The notes beneath the pieces are model-generated. The model was not told the origin of the DNA. It worked only from the letters and a program-made list of their open reading frames with translations, and did no database searches. The position numbers and the translations under genes were made by a program. From Aliiroseovarius pelagivivens (GTDB lineage: Bacteria; Pseudomonadota; Alphaproteobacteria; Rhodobacterales; Rhodobacteraceae): a stretch of DNA of 64,000 nt. Where the stretch lies: NCBI RefSeq assembly GCF_900302485.1, contig NZ_OMOI01000001.1, positions 248,001 to 312,000 of the forward strand. The letters run 5' to 3'. Below are positions 15,541 to 28,420 of this stretch, in pieces (the first letter of the stretch is position 1; every line of letters begins with the position of its first letter).

Positions 15541-17277
15541 ATGGCGCTGACCCGCCGATCAGTCAATCGCATGAGCGGGTCCATCTGGCCCGGCTTCGTC
15601 GATGCCATGACCGCGCTATTGCTTGTCTTGATGTTTGTTCTGACGATCTTCATGATCGTGCAGTTTATCCTGCGCGAGACGATCTCGGGGCAGGCGAACG
15701 AATTGGATGCGCTGTCAGCGCAGGTGTCCGAATTGGCTGATGCTCTGGGGCTGGAACGTAATCGGACCGAAGCGCTTCAGGGTGAGGTCGGTACACTGAA
15801 CGCGACGCTCAGCGAGGCGCGCTCGATATCAGACGCGCAGGCGGCAATGATTGCCCAGCTGACGACGCAGACCGAAAGCCAAGCTGCAGAGCTTACCGCT
15901 CAGGCTGCGAAGATCACCAGTTTCGAGGCACAGGTGGCCACGCTTCTATCCGAACGGGACCGAGCACTTGCCGAAGGTGAAGCGCTGACTGCGACCGTGG
16001 AAGAGCTTGAGGTTGCTCGCACCCAGTTGCTGAGCGAGCAAGAGGCGTTGCAGCTGGCCTTGGCCAAAGCGCGCGACGAAGTAGACGAAGGTGCCGAGGC
16101 AGCCCGACTGGCCGCCGCTAAACGCGAAGCACTGGAAGCATTGGTTGCGGATCTGGAAGTGAAGGTAGCCGATGGGCAGACGGCCTTGGACGAAGAAGAG
16201 GCAGGGCGATTGGTCGAAGCTGCTGCCGCCGAGGCGCTGCGTGAACGGTTGCTAAACGCTGACACCGAGCTGACCGCGATGACTTTGGCCCTTGAAGAAG
16301 AGCGCAAACGGGCCGAGGAAACCTTGACCTTGTTGGCAGCGGCCAAGGCAGCAGGTGTGGATCTGGATCAGCGCTTGGCGTCGGCCTTGTTGCAACTTGA
16401 GGAACAGGCGGCTGATGGGGCGGACACGGCAGAGCTGCGCGATCGGCTTGATGCGGAATTGGCTGCGCGCCTGGATGCCGAACAAATTGCAAGTGAAACG
16501 CTCACCCAGTCCGAGCAACGGGCGCGTTTGCTGGCGGCCGCCAACTTGGCACTGGCCGAAGAAGAGGCCCAAAGCGCGGAAAGCCAGCGCAAGATCGCGC
16601 TGTTGAACGAACAGGTTGCCGCTCTGCGGACGCAGTTGGGTGGCTTGCAGGCCATTCTGGATGATGGATCAGCCCGCGATCAAGCGGCACAGGTTCAGAT
16701 CCAAAAACTCGGGTCCGAGCTGAACGCGGCGCTTGCCCGCGTCGCGTCCGAAGAGCGTAGACGCGCCGAGCTGGAAGAAGCCGAACGCAAACGTCTTGAG
16801 GCCGAAGCCAAAGAGCTGTCCGCCTATCGGTCCGAGTTTTTCGGCAAGCTGCGCGATGTTCTGGGAAATCGGGAAGGCGTGCAGATTGTGGGCGACCGGT
16901 TTGTGTTCTCGTCCGAAGTGCTGTTCGCCAGTGCCCGCGCCGAGCTTCAACCCGAAGGACAGGCTCAGGTCGCGCGCGTAGCAACATTGCTGTCGGAGGT
17001 GGCCGGCGAAATTCCAAACGAGGTAGATTGGGTCATCCGCGTCGACGGGCACACGGACAACGTTCCGCTGTCCGGGCGTGGGGCGTTCCGCAACAATTGG
17101 GAACTTAGTCAGGCGCGCGCCTTGTCGGTCGTAGAATACATGATCGACGCGCTGGGCTTCCCGCCGGAACGGCTTGCGGCAACTGGGTTTGGAGAATATC
17201 GACCGGTTAATCCTGACGATACGCCCGAGGCCCGTGCCGAAAACCGCCGGATCGAGTTGAAACTGACCGAACGCTAA
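15541..17277 (+). CDS. MotB-like protein with very long coiled coil and OmpA domain
   Basis: The 578-residue protein has one membrane helix (about 15-43, GFVDAMTALLLVLMFVLTIF) with Asp21 in the position of the proton-binding Asp32 of E. coli MotB. A nearly continuous coiled coil of Ala, Glu, Leu and Arg heptads follows (about 47-430). The C-terminal peptidoglycan-binding OmpA domain (about 445-578) shows DGHTDNVPL, NWELSQARALSVVEYM and ENRRIELKL. MotB proteins are near 300 residues, so the coil adds several hundred residues between membrane and cell wall. It forms a unit with the upstream channel gene. Its stop codon overlaps that of the convergent M23 peptidase gene. Confidence 0.85.
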   Translation: MALTRRSVNRMSGSIWPGFVDAMTALLLVLMFVLTIFMIVQFILRETISGQANELDALSAQVSELADALGLERNRTEALQGEVGTLNATLSEARSISDAQAAMIAQLTTQTESQAAELTAQAAKITSFEAQVATLLSERDRALAEGEALTATVEELEVARTQLLSEQEALQLALAKARDEVDEGAEAARLAAAKREALEALVADLEVKVADGQTALDEEEAGRLVEAAAAEALRERLLNADTELTAMTLALEEERKRAEETLTLLAAAKAAGVDLDQRLASALLQLEEQAADGADTAELRDRLDAELAARLDAEQIASETLTQSEQRARLLAAANLALAEEEAQSAESQRKIALLNEQVAALRTQLGGLQAILDDGSARDQAAQVQIQKLGSELNAALARVASEERRRAELEEAERKRLEAEAKELSAYRSEFFGKLRDVLGNREGVQIVGDRFVFSSEVLFASARAELQPEGQAQVARVATLLSEVAGEIPNEVDWVIRVDGHTDNVPLSGRGAFRNNWELSQARALSVVEYMIDALGFPPERLAATGFGEYRPVNPDDTPEARAENRRIELKLTER

Positions 17278-18245
17278 GGCGCCGTTAGCGTCGTGGTGGC
17301 CGAGATACTGCCAATCTCGCGCGCATTGCGGGTCAGAATGGCTTTGCCATGATAATGGCCAGGCTGGGTGTTGCCTTCGTGAAGTCGTCGCCCTGCTGCG
17401 CGCATCGCGCGGGCTTGTGTGCTGTCCAGAGTTTCTTCGTGCTCGATGAATACGCCGTTTGGTCCATGTATGACGAGTTGCATCACGTCACCGGCCTGTG
17501 CACCAAATATCTGCGCCCAGAACACCAAAGCACCATCGTCAATACCAACAGGCTGAGGGGCAGCTTTGCCCCATTTAACCTCGTCATAGTCGGGGATCTG
17601 GGGGCTGAACCCGGCATTCACAAAGCCGCTGGGGCGATAAGTGATCTTGTCTGCCCAAAGGGACTTTGCGTCTTCATCGCCGCAATAGTTCAAGGGAACA
17701 GCGTTGAATGGATCGACAACGCGCCCGTCTTTGCGCAGGGAAACATGCAGGTGGGGAAACTTAGTTCGGCCTGACATGCCAATCTGGCCAAGTGTGGTTT
17801 GCAGGCCGACGCGCTGCCCAATCTCGACCGCGATACTGCGATTGCGCAAATGGCAATATTGGCTTTCCCAGCCGCCGCCATGGTCGATCACCACCCCATT
17901 ACCACAGTCCTGCCCATCAGGATGGGGGGCGGATGCAGCGAAAAACTGGTCTTCGACACCGTCGCGAAGCCGCCGTACCACTCCGGGGGAAATCGGGGTG
18001 ACCGAAACACCCTTGATCGCTTCCACGTCCGAGATCAGCGCGATGTCCGTTCCCTGATGTCCGTCATATGACAGCGTCCCACAGGTGAAATCCGCCGTCC
18101 CTATGCTGGGATCGGAATCCACATGGTTTTGGATGAAGCAATCCTGCCCCAGAGTGCAATCAACGGGGAAGCCAAGAATGGGGTCACGTGCCGCAACCGG
18201 AGTTGCGGCACTGATTATTAGCAAAGCAGCCCCAAGGGCGCGCAT
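17274..18245 (-). CDS. Secreted M23-family peptidase (LytM-like)
   Basis: The 323-residue protein has a signal peptide (about 1-19) and an M23 fold: HQGTDIAL (about 63-70, first zinc His and Asp), VVIDHGGGWESQYCHL and FPHLHVSL (about 164-171, the HxH motif). All metal ligands appear present, so it is probably an active zinc peptidase on peptidoglycan cross-links. About 100 C-terminal residues form an extra beta-rich domain of unknown type. The ATG sits in a TGATG overlap with the clpA stop, so translation is coupled to clpA. Its stop (17274-17276) overlaps the stop of the OmpA-domain gene on the other strand. Confidence 0.9.
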   Translation of the reverse strand: MRALGAALLIISAATPVAARDPILGFPVDCTLGQDCFIQNHVDSDPSIGTADFTCGTLSYDGHQGTDIALISDVEAIKGVSVTPISPGVVRRLRDGVEDQFFAASAPHPDGQDCGNGVVIDHGGGWESQYCHLRNRSIAVEIGQRVGLQTTLGQIGMSGRTKFPHLHVSLRKDGRVVDPFNAVPLNYCGDEDAKSLWADKITYRPSGFVNAGFSPQIPDYDEVKWGKAAPQPVGIDDGALVFWAQIFGAQAGDVMQLVIHGPNGVFIEHEETLDSTQARAMRAAGRRLHEGNTQPGHYHGKAILTRNAREIGSISATTTLTAP

Positions 18246-20572
18246 CAGTCTGCGGGCAGAAGAGGGGGCTTCTTGCGGCGGCCGATACGCGGGGTTTTCG
18301 GCTCTTCAAAGCGAAGATCCAGCTTTCCGCCTTTGACGCCCACTTGAACCAAACCACCCTTTGCCAGCATGCCGAACAGAAGTTCTTCCGCCAGCGGCTT
18401 CTTGATGTGCTCTTGGATCACACGTCCCAAGGGGCGCGCACCCATGCGGTCATCATAGCCTTTGTCCGCAATCCATTCAGCCGCGGCACGAGTCAGTTCG
18501 ATATGCACGCCGCGATCCATCAACTGGGCCTCAAGCTGCAGAACGAACTTTTCTACCACTTGCAGGATCACCTCTTTGCCAAGTGGTGCGAAGCTGATTA
18601 CCGCGTCCAGACGGTTGCGGAATTCCGGCGTGAACGTGCGTTCGATGGCGGCGGTATCTTCGCCTTCGCGACGGTCGCGGCCAAATCCGATGGCGGCTTT
18701 GGCTTGCTCGGACGCACCCGCGTTCGAGGTCATGATCAAAACCACATTGCGGAAACTGACGGTGCGACCGTTGTGGTCGGTCAGCTCGCCGTTATCCATG
18801 ACTTGAAGCAGGATATTATAGACATCCGGGTGCGCTTTCTCGATCTCGTCCAAAAGCAGCACGCAGTGCGGGTGCTGATCAACGCCATCGGTCAGAAGAC
18901 CACCCTGGTCAAATCCGACATAGCCCGGAGGCGCACCGATCAGGCGGCTGACGGCGTGTTTCTCCATGTATTCGGACATGTCGAAGCGCAGAAGCTCGAC
19001 GCCCAGATTGTCTGCCAGTTGCTTGGCGACCTCGGTTTTACCCACACCGGTAGGACCGGCGAACAGATAGTTGCCGATGGGCTTTTCAGGTTCGCGCAGA
19101 CCGGCGCGTGACAGTTTGATCGCCGAGGACAGAGCCTCGATCGCGGTATCCTGACCGAACACCACGCGCTTAAGCGACTTCTCAAGGTCGCGCAGGGTTT
19201 CTGCATCATCTTTCGAAACGCTTTTCGGTGGGATGCGGGCGATCTTGGCCACCACGCCTTCGATTTCCTTCGTCCCAATGGTCTTGCGCCGTTTCGAGGC
19301 GATCAGCAAATGTTGTGCAGCACCGGCTTCGTCAATCACGTCGATGGCTTTGTCCGGCAGTTTGCGATCATTCACATAGCGGTCAGACAGTTCGACCGCA
19401 GATTTGATCGCGTCGGCGGTGTATTTCACGCCATGATGCTCTTCGAAATAGGGCTTCAGACCCTGAAGAATCTTCACCGCGTCTTCGACAGTCGGCTCGT
19501 TCACGTCGATTTTCTGGAAACGACGCGACAAAGCGCGGTCTTTTTCGAAATGCTGGCGGAATTCCTTGTAGGTGGTCGAGCCCATGCAGCGCAGCTTGCC
19601 GCCCTGAAGCGCAGGCTTCAGCAGGTTCGAGGCATCCATTGCCCCGCCCGACGTCGCACCTGCACCGATTACGGTGTGGATCTCGTCGATGAACAGAACT
19701 GCGTCTGGGTGGTCTTCCAACTCTTTCATCACGGCTTTCAGGCGTTCTTCGAAGTCACCGCGATAGCGGGTGCCCGCCAAAAGCGCGCCCATGTCGAGCG
19801 AGTAGATCGTGGTTTCCGACAAGATCTCGGGCGTTTCGCCGCCGACAATCTTGGTGGCCAGACCTTCTGCGATTGCGGTTTTGCCAACGCCAGGGTCACC
19901 CACCAGAAGCGGGTTATTTTTGCGGCGGCGGCAGAGCACCTGAATCGCGCGCTCGACCTCGTGGGCTCGCCCGATCAAGGGATCGATTTCGCCTTCACGT
20001 GCCTTAGCGTTCAGATCGACGCAGTATTTTGCGAGCGCACTGTCGTTTTCTTCGGCGGGTTGTGCGTCTTGCACGTCCTCGTCATCGAAGTCCGGTGCGC
20101 CAGAGATCGGGCGTGCTTCGCCAAAGCCAGCCTCTTTCGCGACGCCATGCGCGATATAGTTCACGGCATCATAGCGGGTCATATCCTGTTCTTGCAGGAA
20201 AAACGCCGCGTTCGATTCGCGTTCGGCAAAGATTGCGACCAATACATTGGCACCGGTCACTTCGGTCCGACCCGAGCTTTGCACATGGATCGCGGCGCGC
20301 TGGATGACGCGCTGGAAAGCTGCGGTCGGGACCGCTTCGTTGCCCTCAATGTCGGTGATCAGGGTGGTCAGCTCTTCGTCGATGAATTCGACAAGTACTC
20401 GGCGCAGCACGTCCAGATCGACAGAACACGCCTGCATCACCCGCGTCGCGTCCGGTTCATCCAGAAGCGCCAGCAGCAGGTGCTCTAGCGTCGCAAGCTC
20501 GTGCTTGCGGTCATTTGCCAAAGCCAATGCCTGATGGATGGCCTCTTCGAGGGGTTTGGAAAAAGATGGCAT
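18245..20572 (-). CDS. clpA: ATP-dependent Clp protease ATPase subunit ClpA
   Basis: ClpA unfolds proteins and feeds them to ClpP. The 775-residue product has the ClpA N-domain ([16 protein letters not shown], about 4-19), a first AAA module with [13 protein letters not shown] and VLFIDEIHT, and a second with [14 protein letters not shown] and [13 protein letters not shown]. The IGL/IGF-type ClpP-binding loop is in KAAIGFGRD. It lacks the long middle domain of ClpB. The ATG at 20572 is chosen because GAGGAG lies eight bases upstream. clpS, often next to clpA, is not in the adjacent 160-base gap. The M23 peptidase gene is coupled downstream. Confidence 0.96.
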   Translation of the reverse strand: MPSFSKPLEEAIHQALALANDRKHELATLEHLLLALLDEPDATRVMQACSVDLDVLRRVLVEFIDEELTTLITDIEGNEAVPTAAFQRVIQRAAIHVQSSGRTEVTGANVLVAIFAERESNAAFFLQEQDMTRYDAVNYIAHGVAKEAGFGEARPISGAPDFDDEDVQDAQPAEENDSALAKYCVDLNAKAREGEIDPLIGRAHEVERAIQVLCRRRKNNPLLVGDPGVGKTAIAEGLATKIVGGETPEILSETTIYSLDMGALLAGTRYRGDFEERLKAVMKELEDHPDAVLFIDEIHTVIGAGATSGGAMDASNLLKPALQGGKLRCMGSTTYKEFRQHFEKDRALSRRFQKIDVNEPTVEDAVKILQGLKPYFEEHHGVKYTADAIKSAVELSDRYVNDRKLPDKAIDVIDEAGAAQHLLIASKRRKTIGTKEIEGVVAKIARIPPKSVSKDDAETLRDLEKSLKRVVFGQDTAIEALSSAIKLSRAGLREPEKPIGNYLFAGPTGVGKTEVAKQLADNLGVELLRFDMSEYMEKHAVSRLIGAPPGYVGFDQGGLLTDGVDQHPHCVLLLDEIEKAHPDVYNILLQVMDNGELTDHNGRTVSFRNVVLIMTSNAGASEQAKAAIGFGRDRREGEDTAAIERTFTPEFRNRLDAVISFAPLGKEVILQVVEKFVLQLEAQLMDRGVHIELTRAAAEWIADKGYDDRMGARPLGRVIQEHIKKPLAEELLFGMLAKGGLVQVGVKGGKLDLRFEEPKTPRIGRRKKPPLLPAD

Positions 20573-20731
20573 GTTGCGCACTCCTCGTAGTTTCAGCGGT
20601 GGACATCGCTGGCGATTACTTCGCCTTATTACCGTTGCCTCATAGTATTCAGGTTCGGTTGTCCTTGCGTCGCTATCAAGACCCTTTTGGTCAATTTATG
20701 CTCGCACAAGCGTGATTTCTTGCGATTTGCC

Positions 20732-21496
20732 TTAGAAATCATCTTTCTGGGCGCGGATCTCGGTGAAGACCTCGGCGTCGTCGGCGGTCTCCATATGTAG
20801 GGCAGCTTTAACGGACGACAAGTGCGCGCGCAGAAAAGGGTTGGTTTCCTGCTCGTCCGACAGAAGGGACGGGACCGTGGGCAGACCGTCTGCGCGGGCG
20901 GCCTCGACGCGGTCGCGGCGGTCACGCAGGGCATCATTCTGTGGCTCGATGGTCAGCGCGAACGAGATATTTCCGCCGGTATACTCATGGCCTGAACAGA
21001 TCAGCGTGTCTGGCGGCAGTTTAGATAGGCGTTGTAAACTATCCCACATCTGTTCGGGGCGGCCTTCGAACAGGCGGCCACAGCCCATGGCCATCAAGCT
21101 GTCGCCGGTAAAGGCGGCCTTGGCGGCGGGGACATAGAACGCGATATGGCCGATCGTGTGGCCGGGTACGTCCAGCACTTCGACGGTGTGGCCGGCAAAG
21201 TCAAAGCTGGTTCCGGGTGTAAGGCTTTGATCCAGCGGCGGCAGCCGATGCTTGTCGGCTTCGGCTCCGAATACGCGGGCTCCGGTGCTGGCGACCAGAT
21301 CCGCAACGCCGTCAATATGATCCCAGTGATGGTGGGTCAGCCAGATCTCGGACAGGGTCCAGCCGCGCTTTTCCAACTCGTCCTCGATGGGCAGAGGTTC
21401 GGGCGCGTCGATCAACGCTGTCTTCCCGGTCTTTTCGTCATGCAAAAGAAATGCATAATTATCCGAAAGGCAGGGGATGGTGACAAGATCGAGCAT
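20732..21496 (-). CDS. gloB: Hydroxyacylglutathione hydrolase (glyoxalase II)
   Basis: Glyoxalase II hydrolyses S-lactoylglutathione to lactate and glutathione, the second step of methylglyoxal detoxification. The 254-residue metallo-beta-lactamase-fold protein has THHHWDH (54-60) binding two metals, VPGHTIGHI (about 108-116), FTGDSLMAMGCGRLFEG (about 127-143) and a glutathione-binding C-terminal part with GHEYTGGNISFAL and NPFLRA. The ATG at 21496 follows GGAGG by six bases. It is divergent from the DUF938 gene. Confidence 0.95.
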   Translation of the reverse strand: MLDLVTIPCLSDNYAFLLHDEKTGKTALIDAPEPLPIEDELEKRGWTLSEIWLTHHHWDHIDGVADLVASTGARVFGAEADKHRLPPLDQSLTPGTSFDFAGHTVEVLDVPGHTIGHIAFYVPAAKAAFTGDSLMAMGCGRLFEGRPEQMWDSLQRLSKLPPDTLICSGHEYTGGNISFALTIEPQNDALRDRRDRVEAARADGLPTVPSLLSDEQETNPFLRAHLSSVKAALHMETADDAEVFTEIRAQKDDF

Positions 21497-21576
21497 ATTG
21501 GTCCTCCGTGCTAGACCTTCAGTCTTGCCCAAACGCGTCAGAGCCTCAATACTGGTAATGCATCCCGAGGGATAAA

Positions 21577-22221
21577 ATGGTGGGAGAACAACCTCATTCG
21601 ATCGCGCATCAGCGCGGTGACGGGCGCTTATCAGCGCCCTCGGCGTCGCGCAATCTGTCGCCGATTGTCGACGCCATGGAGACGTTTGTGCCGTCGCAGG
21701 GTGTCGCGCTCGAACTGGCCTCGGGTACAGGTGAACATATTGTGGCCTTCGCGCAGGCCTTTCCGCAGGTTACATGGCAGCCCACCGATATCTCGGCTGA
21801 GCGCCTGAACAGTATTGATGCCTGGCGTGCAGAGCTTGGCGTGCAGAACATGCGCATGGCGCAGTTCTTGGATGCTTCGGCCCCCGCCTGGCATAGCGGG
21901 CCGATGGAGATGATCGTCACCGTAAACCTGATGCATTTGATCCCGGACGAAACCGCGCAAGCGGTGATCGCTGGTGTGGCGCGGAATTTGGCACCGGGGG
22001 CGGTGTGGTTCCTTTATGGTCCGTTTCGTACCGGAGGCCAGTTCCGTAGCGAAGGGGATGCGTCTTTCCATGCGACATTGTCAGGGCAGGATCCCCTGAT
22101 CGGCTATAAAGATCTGGAAACTGTTCAGGCATGGGCCGAGAAGGCTGGCCTGCATACAGTCGACTTGATCGAAATGCCCGCAAACAATCTTGCACTGGTT
22201 TTGCGCCGCACTTCAGATTGA
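21577..22221 (+). CDS. DUF938 family SAM-dependent methyltransferase-like protein
   Basis: The 214-residue protein has the DUF938 signature LSAPSASRNLSPIVDAM near residues 19-35 and a class I methyltransferase core: ALELASGTGEHIVAFAQAFP (motif I, about 44-63), WQPTDIS (acidic motif II, about 66-72) and a post-motif near VNLMHLIPDE. The substrate is not known. It is divergent from gloB, and a second methyltransferase-like gene follows after 71 bases. A role linked to glyoxalase is only suggested by position. Confidence 0.82.
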   Translation: MVGEQPHSIAHQRGDGRLSAPSASRNLSPIVDAMETFVPSQGVALELASGTGEHIVAFAQAFPQVTWQPTDISAERLNSIDAWRAELGVQNMRMAQFLDASAPAWHSGPMEMIVTVNLMHLIPDETAQAVIAGVARNLAPGAVWFLYGPFRTGGQFRSEGDASFHATLSGQDPLIGYKDLETVQAWAEKAGLHTVDLIEMPANNLALVLRRTSD

Positions 22222-22292
22222 AGATGGGCATTCCAATTTGTGGGCGTTCGAGTAGTCTCGGCACTGAATGAACGAGGGCCGATTGAAGCTTC

Positions 22293-23060
22293 ATGCATCT
22301 TGATGTTCAGGATCTAAGGAATTTCTATTACCGCAGCATGTTGGGGCGCGCGGCGCAAAAGGCGATCCGTGACAAAGTCCTCAGCTTGTGGCCGAAAGCG
22401 CAATCCAAAGGACAGACCGTCGCCGGGTATGGGTTTGCTGTGCCTTTGCTGCGCCCGTATCTGTCGACGGCACGTCGGGTGATCGGGCTGATGCCCGCTC
22501 CGCAGGGGGTGATGCCTTGGCCTGCTGGGATGCCCAATGTCTCGGTTCTGGTGGAAGACACATTGTGGCCGCTGGATACGGGGGTTGTGGACCGGCTTGT
22601 CGTGATGCACGGGCTTGAGACCTCGGACACACCCACACAGTTGCTGGACGAATGCTATCGCGTGCTTGGCCCGGGTGGCCGAGCGCTTTTTGTTGCGCCG
22701 AACAGGGCCGGGCTATGGGCGCGGTCGGATGCCACGCCCTTTGGCTATGGACGCCCCTATTCGCTGGGGCAGTTGGAAGGACAATTGCGCGAGCATGGCT
22801 TTCAGGTCGAACGGCACTTGTCATCTTTGTATCAGCCGCCGTCAGGAAAGCGGTTCTGGCGCAAGACTGGTACCTTTTGGGAACGTGCCGGACACCAATT
22901 GCCTGTCATTCTGGCGGGCGGTGTTCTGATGGTCGAGGTGACAAAGCAGGTGCCCGCCCCCAAACGCCCCGGCTTGGCACAGGCTGTGCGCCGACCCTTG
23001 AAGGTATTGGAAGGGTTAGGTGTGCCCGAGCCCAGCACCTCGCGGCAGGGGAAGCTTTAG
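22293..23060 (+). CDS. Methyltransferase-like protein with degenerate motif I
   Basis: The 255-residue protein keeps the second half of a Methyltransf_11 fold: [20 protein letters not shown] and [20 protein letters not shown] (about 92-136) are typical. The usual SAM-binding DxGxG loop is replaced by [14 protein letters not shown] (about 44-57), so cofactor binding is doubtful. A C-terminal 90-residue extension ends in a polar tail. A weakly similar methyltransferase gene near gloB recurs in Rhodobacterales. It could be an active enzyme with an unusual loop, or a non-catalytic relative. Confidence 0.7.
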   Translation: MHLDVQDLRNFYYRSMLGRAAQKAIRDKVLSLWPKAQSKGQTVAGYGFAVPLLRPYLSTARRVIGLMPAPQGVMPWPAGMPNVSVLVEDTLWPLDTGVVDRLVVMHGLETSDTPTQLLDECYRVLGPGGRALFVAPNRAGLWARSDATPFGYGRPYSLGQLEGQLREHGFQVERHLSSLYQPPSGKRFWRKTGTFWERAGHQLPVILAGGVLMVEVTKQVPAPKRPGLAQAVRRPLKVLEGLGVPEPSTSRQGKL

Positions 23061-23422
23061 GCACAGAATCAGTCGCTTTCAGAATGCTGATTTGGTCTGT
23101 GTATTAGGTGATGATGCCCGAAAAGCACAGGTTGCGGGTCAAACGGTATGCAAAGGTATTCCGTTTTGTGGTGCCGGAGTTTTGGCCCCTAATACGCAAA
23201 TTGTCCCTAGGGTTAAGGGGTATGGACGAATTAGCGGCGAATTCTAACGAAACCTAAGCCGGAAATGTTGGCGATAAACCCACGCAAGCCTGTTGCGAGG
23301 TGGGGTATTCCCTGCTACATGCGACGACGATTTAGATAGTACGCGCGAAAGTGCGGCTTCTGTAGGCCGCCCCGGTTTGTTCTGCAAACCACGATGGGGC
23401 TCAAGACATCGGAAGGGTGGAC
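23061..23422. other. Gene-free leader of the atp operon
   Basis: This 362-base stretch holds no convincing gene. It must carry the promoter of atpHAGDC, but I see no clear -35/-10 pair. A GGAAGG ribosome-binding site (23411-23416) ends the region. Confidence 0.5.
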
Positions 23423-23982
23423 GTGTCCGAACCAGTCTCGATCTCAACTGGCATTGCCCAACGTTATGCCACGGCCATTTTTGATTTGGCCAAAGAGGGT
23501 AAAGAACTGAAAGCAGTTGAAGCGGATGTTGCCGCTCTTGATACTGCTCTCGCCGATAGCTCTGATCTTGTCGATCTGATCAATTCGCCGGTGCATACCC
23601 GCGATGAACAGGCCGCCGTGATCGCAGCTGTCGCCAAAAAAATGAAACTTACGCCAATGGTCGCGAACGCGTTGGGGCTTATGGCCCAGAAACGGCGTCT
23701 GTTCGTATTGCCTCAGCTTCTGGACGCCATGCGCGCCCTGATCGCCGAGGACAAAGGTGAGGTTACCGCAGAGGTGACCGCCGCCAAAGCCATGACCAAG
23801 GCGCAGCAAGACAAACTTGCCAAGGCTCTCAAAGCCTCGATCGGCAAGGATGTGAACATCAACTTGGCTGTCGATGAAAAGCTCATCGGTGGCCTGGTCG
23901 TGAAAGTGGGCTCGCGCATGATCGATACGTCGGTCAAAGCCAAGCTCGATGCACTTCAGAATTCCATGAAAGAGGTCGGATA

Positions 23983-23983
<1 letters not shown>
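23423..23983 (+). CDS. atpH: ATP synthase F1 delta subunit
   Basis: The delta subunit links F1 to the peripheral stalk of ATP synthase. The 186-residue product begins (M)[20 protein letters not shown], the alphaproteobacterial form, and ends with the family text [21 protein letters not shown] and [12 protein letters not shown]. The start is a GTG at 23423, chosen because homologues begin there and GGAAGG lies six bases upstream; a GTG two codons earlier is also possible. It is the first gene of the operon, and its last base overlaps the atpA ATG. Confidence 0.95.
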
Positions 23984-25521
<1,538 letters not shown>

Positions 25522-25535
25522 GGGGGCTCAGACAG

Positions 25536-26414
25536 ATGCCCAACCTTAAGGACCTCAAAAATCGGATCGAAAGCGTCAAGTCGACGCGGAAGATCACGAA
25601 GGCCATGCAGATGGTGGCCGCCGCAAAACTGCGGCGGGCACAGGAAGCGGCCGAAGCAGGTCGTCCCTACGCAGAACGGTTTAACGCCGTTCTGGGTGGG
25701 CTGGCAGCTTCGTCGGGGGGCGGAAGCGCTCCGAAACTGCTTTCTGGTACGGGTTCGGATCAGGTCCACTTGCTTGTGGTCATGACCGCCGAACGCGGCC
25801 TTTGCGGTGGCTTCAACTCGTCGATCGCCAAACTGGCACGCGCAAAAGCTGAAGAGCTGATCGCTTCTGGCAAAACGGTTAAAATGCTGACCGTTGGCAA
25901 GAAGGGTCGCGAACAGCTGAAGCGTGACTTCGGAGATCTGATGATCAACCACGTTGATCTGTCGGGCGTGCGCAATGTCGGTTACGGCAACGCACAATCC
26001 ATCGCTAACGATCTTATCAATCGTTACAACGAGGGTGAGTTCGACGTCGCGACGATCTTCTATAACAAGTTCGAAAGCGTGATCAGCCAGATCCCGACTG
26101 CCCAGCAGGTTATCCCGGCCAGCTTTGATGCTCCTGAAGACGGTGCAGAAGAAGTCTCGACCGTGTATGACTATGAGCCGTCGGAAGAAGGCATTCTTGC
26201 AACGCTGCTGCCTTCGGGCGTGGCCACGCAAGTCTTCACCGCGCTGTTGGAAAACGGAGCCTCGGAGCAGGGCGCGCGGATGTCCGCAATGGACAACGCA
26301 ACCCGCAACGCAGGCGACATGATCGACAAACTGACCATTCAGTTCAACCGTTCGCGTCAGGCCGTGATCACCAACGAACTTATCGAAATCATTTCGGGCG
26401 CTGAGGCGCTCTAA
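25536..26414 (+). CDS. atpG: ATP synthase F1 gamma subunit
   Basis: Gamma is the rotating central shaft of F1. The 292-residue product begins [20 protein letters not shown] and [19 protein letters not shown], the conserved N-terminal helix, and ends with [39 protein letters not shown], the signature C-terminal helix. It lies between atpA and atpD in the standard order. Confidence 0.97.
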   Translation: MPNLKDLKNRIESVKSTRKITKAMQMVAAAKLRRAQEAAEAGRPYAERFNAVLGGLAASSGGGSAPKLLSGTGSDQVHLLVVMTAERGLCGGFNSSIAKLARAKAEELIASGKTVKMLTVGKKGREQLKRDFGDLMINHVDLSGVRNVGYGNAQSIANDLINRYNEGEFDVATIFYNKFESVISQIPTAQQVIPASFDAPEDGAEEVSTVYDYEPSEEGILATLLPSGVATQVFTALLENGASEQGARMSAMDNATRNAGDMIDKLTIQFNRSRQAVITNELIEIISGAEAL

Positions 26415-27857
<1,443 letters not shown>

Positions 27858-27870
27858 TCGGGACTATGAT

Positions 27871-27890
27871 GGGGGAGGGTTCCCTCCCCC
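27871..27890 (+). other. Hairpin between atpD and atpC
   Basis: GGGGGAGGG (27871-27879) is mirrored by CCCTCCCCC (27882-27890), a near-perfect GC-rich stem with a tiny loop, 14 bases after the atpD stop. No T-run follows, so it is probably an mRNA-stability or attenuation element that sets the beta to epsilon ratio. Confidence 0.65.
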
Positions 27891-27915
27891 TGATGACCCC
27901 TGAAGGAGATCCCAA

Positions 27916-28323
27916 ATGGCTGATACGATGCAATTCGACCTGGTGTCGCCCGAACGGAGCCTTGCTTCGCTTCAGGCTACCGCAGTTCAGCTGCCGGGCG
28001 CCGATGGCGACCTGACCGCGATGCCGAACCACGCGCCGACGATCACCACGTTGCGCCCCGGTATCGTTCGCGTTGAGTCCCCCGAAGGCAATGCCGAGTT
28101 TGCAGTCACTGGCGGTTTCGCTGAAGTGACCGCCAACGGCACCTCGGTTCTGGCCGAGCGTGCGCTTCCGACCTCGGAAGTGACGCAAGAAGTTCTGGAT
28201 GGTTTCATCTCTGACGCCGCTGAGGCATCGGAAAATGCGACCGCCGAGAATCTTGACGAGCTGGCAAAACGCACCGTCGACATCGCCGCTATGGCCAGCG
28301 AACTGGGCTTCACCGCTCGCTGA
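27916..28323 (+). CDS. atpC: ATP synthase F1 epsilon subunit
   Basis: Epsilon completes the rotor and inhibits ATP hydrolysis. The 135-residue product has the N-terminal beta sandwich ([33 protein letters not shown], about 4-47) and a helical C-terminal part (about 88-130). The AAGGAGATC site is strong. It is the last gene of the operon and is closed by a terminator at 28356. The F0 genes and atpI are not here, as is typical for alphaproteobacteria, where they form a separate operon. Confidence 0.95.
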   Translation: MADTMQFDLVSPERSLASLQATAVQLPGADGDLTAMPNHAPTITTLRPGIVRVESPEGNAEFAVTGGFAEVTANGTSVLAERALPTSEVTQEVLDGFISDAAEASENATAENLDELAKRTVDIAAMASELGFTAR

Positions 28324-28355
28324 TCCACAGGGCAGACGTCCGGCAGAAACAAAAG

Positions 28356-28384
28356 AAACCCCGCCCAATTGGGCGGGGTTTTTG
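28356..28384 (+). terminator. Intrinsic terminator of the atp operon
   Basis: AAACCCCGCCC (28356-28366) and GGGCGGGGTTT (28371-28381) form an 11-base perfect stem with an AATT loop, running into a T-rich tail. Confidence 0.93.
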
Positions 28385-28420
28385 TTTGTCTGCGCGGGTA
28401 CGGATTCTTTTTGAAGCCGT

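Noticed and set aside
14341..17277. Zorya anti-phage system
   Set aside because: Only channel and OmpA-type genes are present; no ZorC, ZorD or ZorE gene is adjacent and the surroundings are housekeeping genes.
19310..20488. Long plus-strand frame opposite clpA
   Set aside because: Complete overlap with clpA and no recognisable domain.
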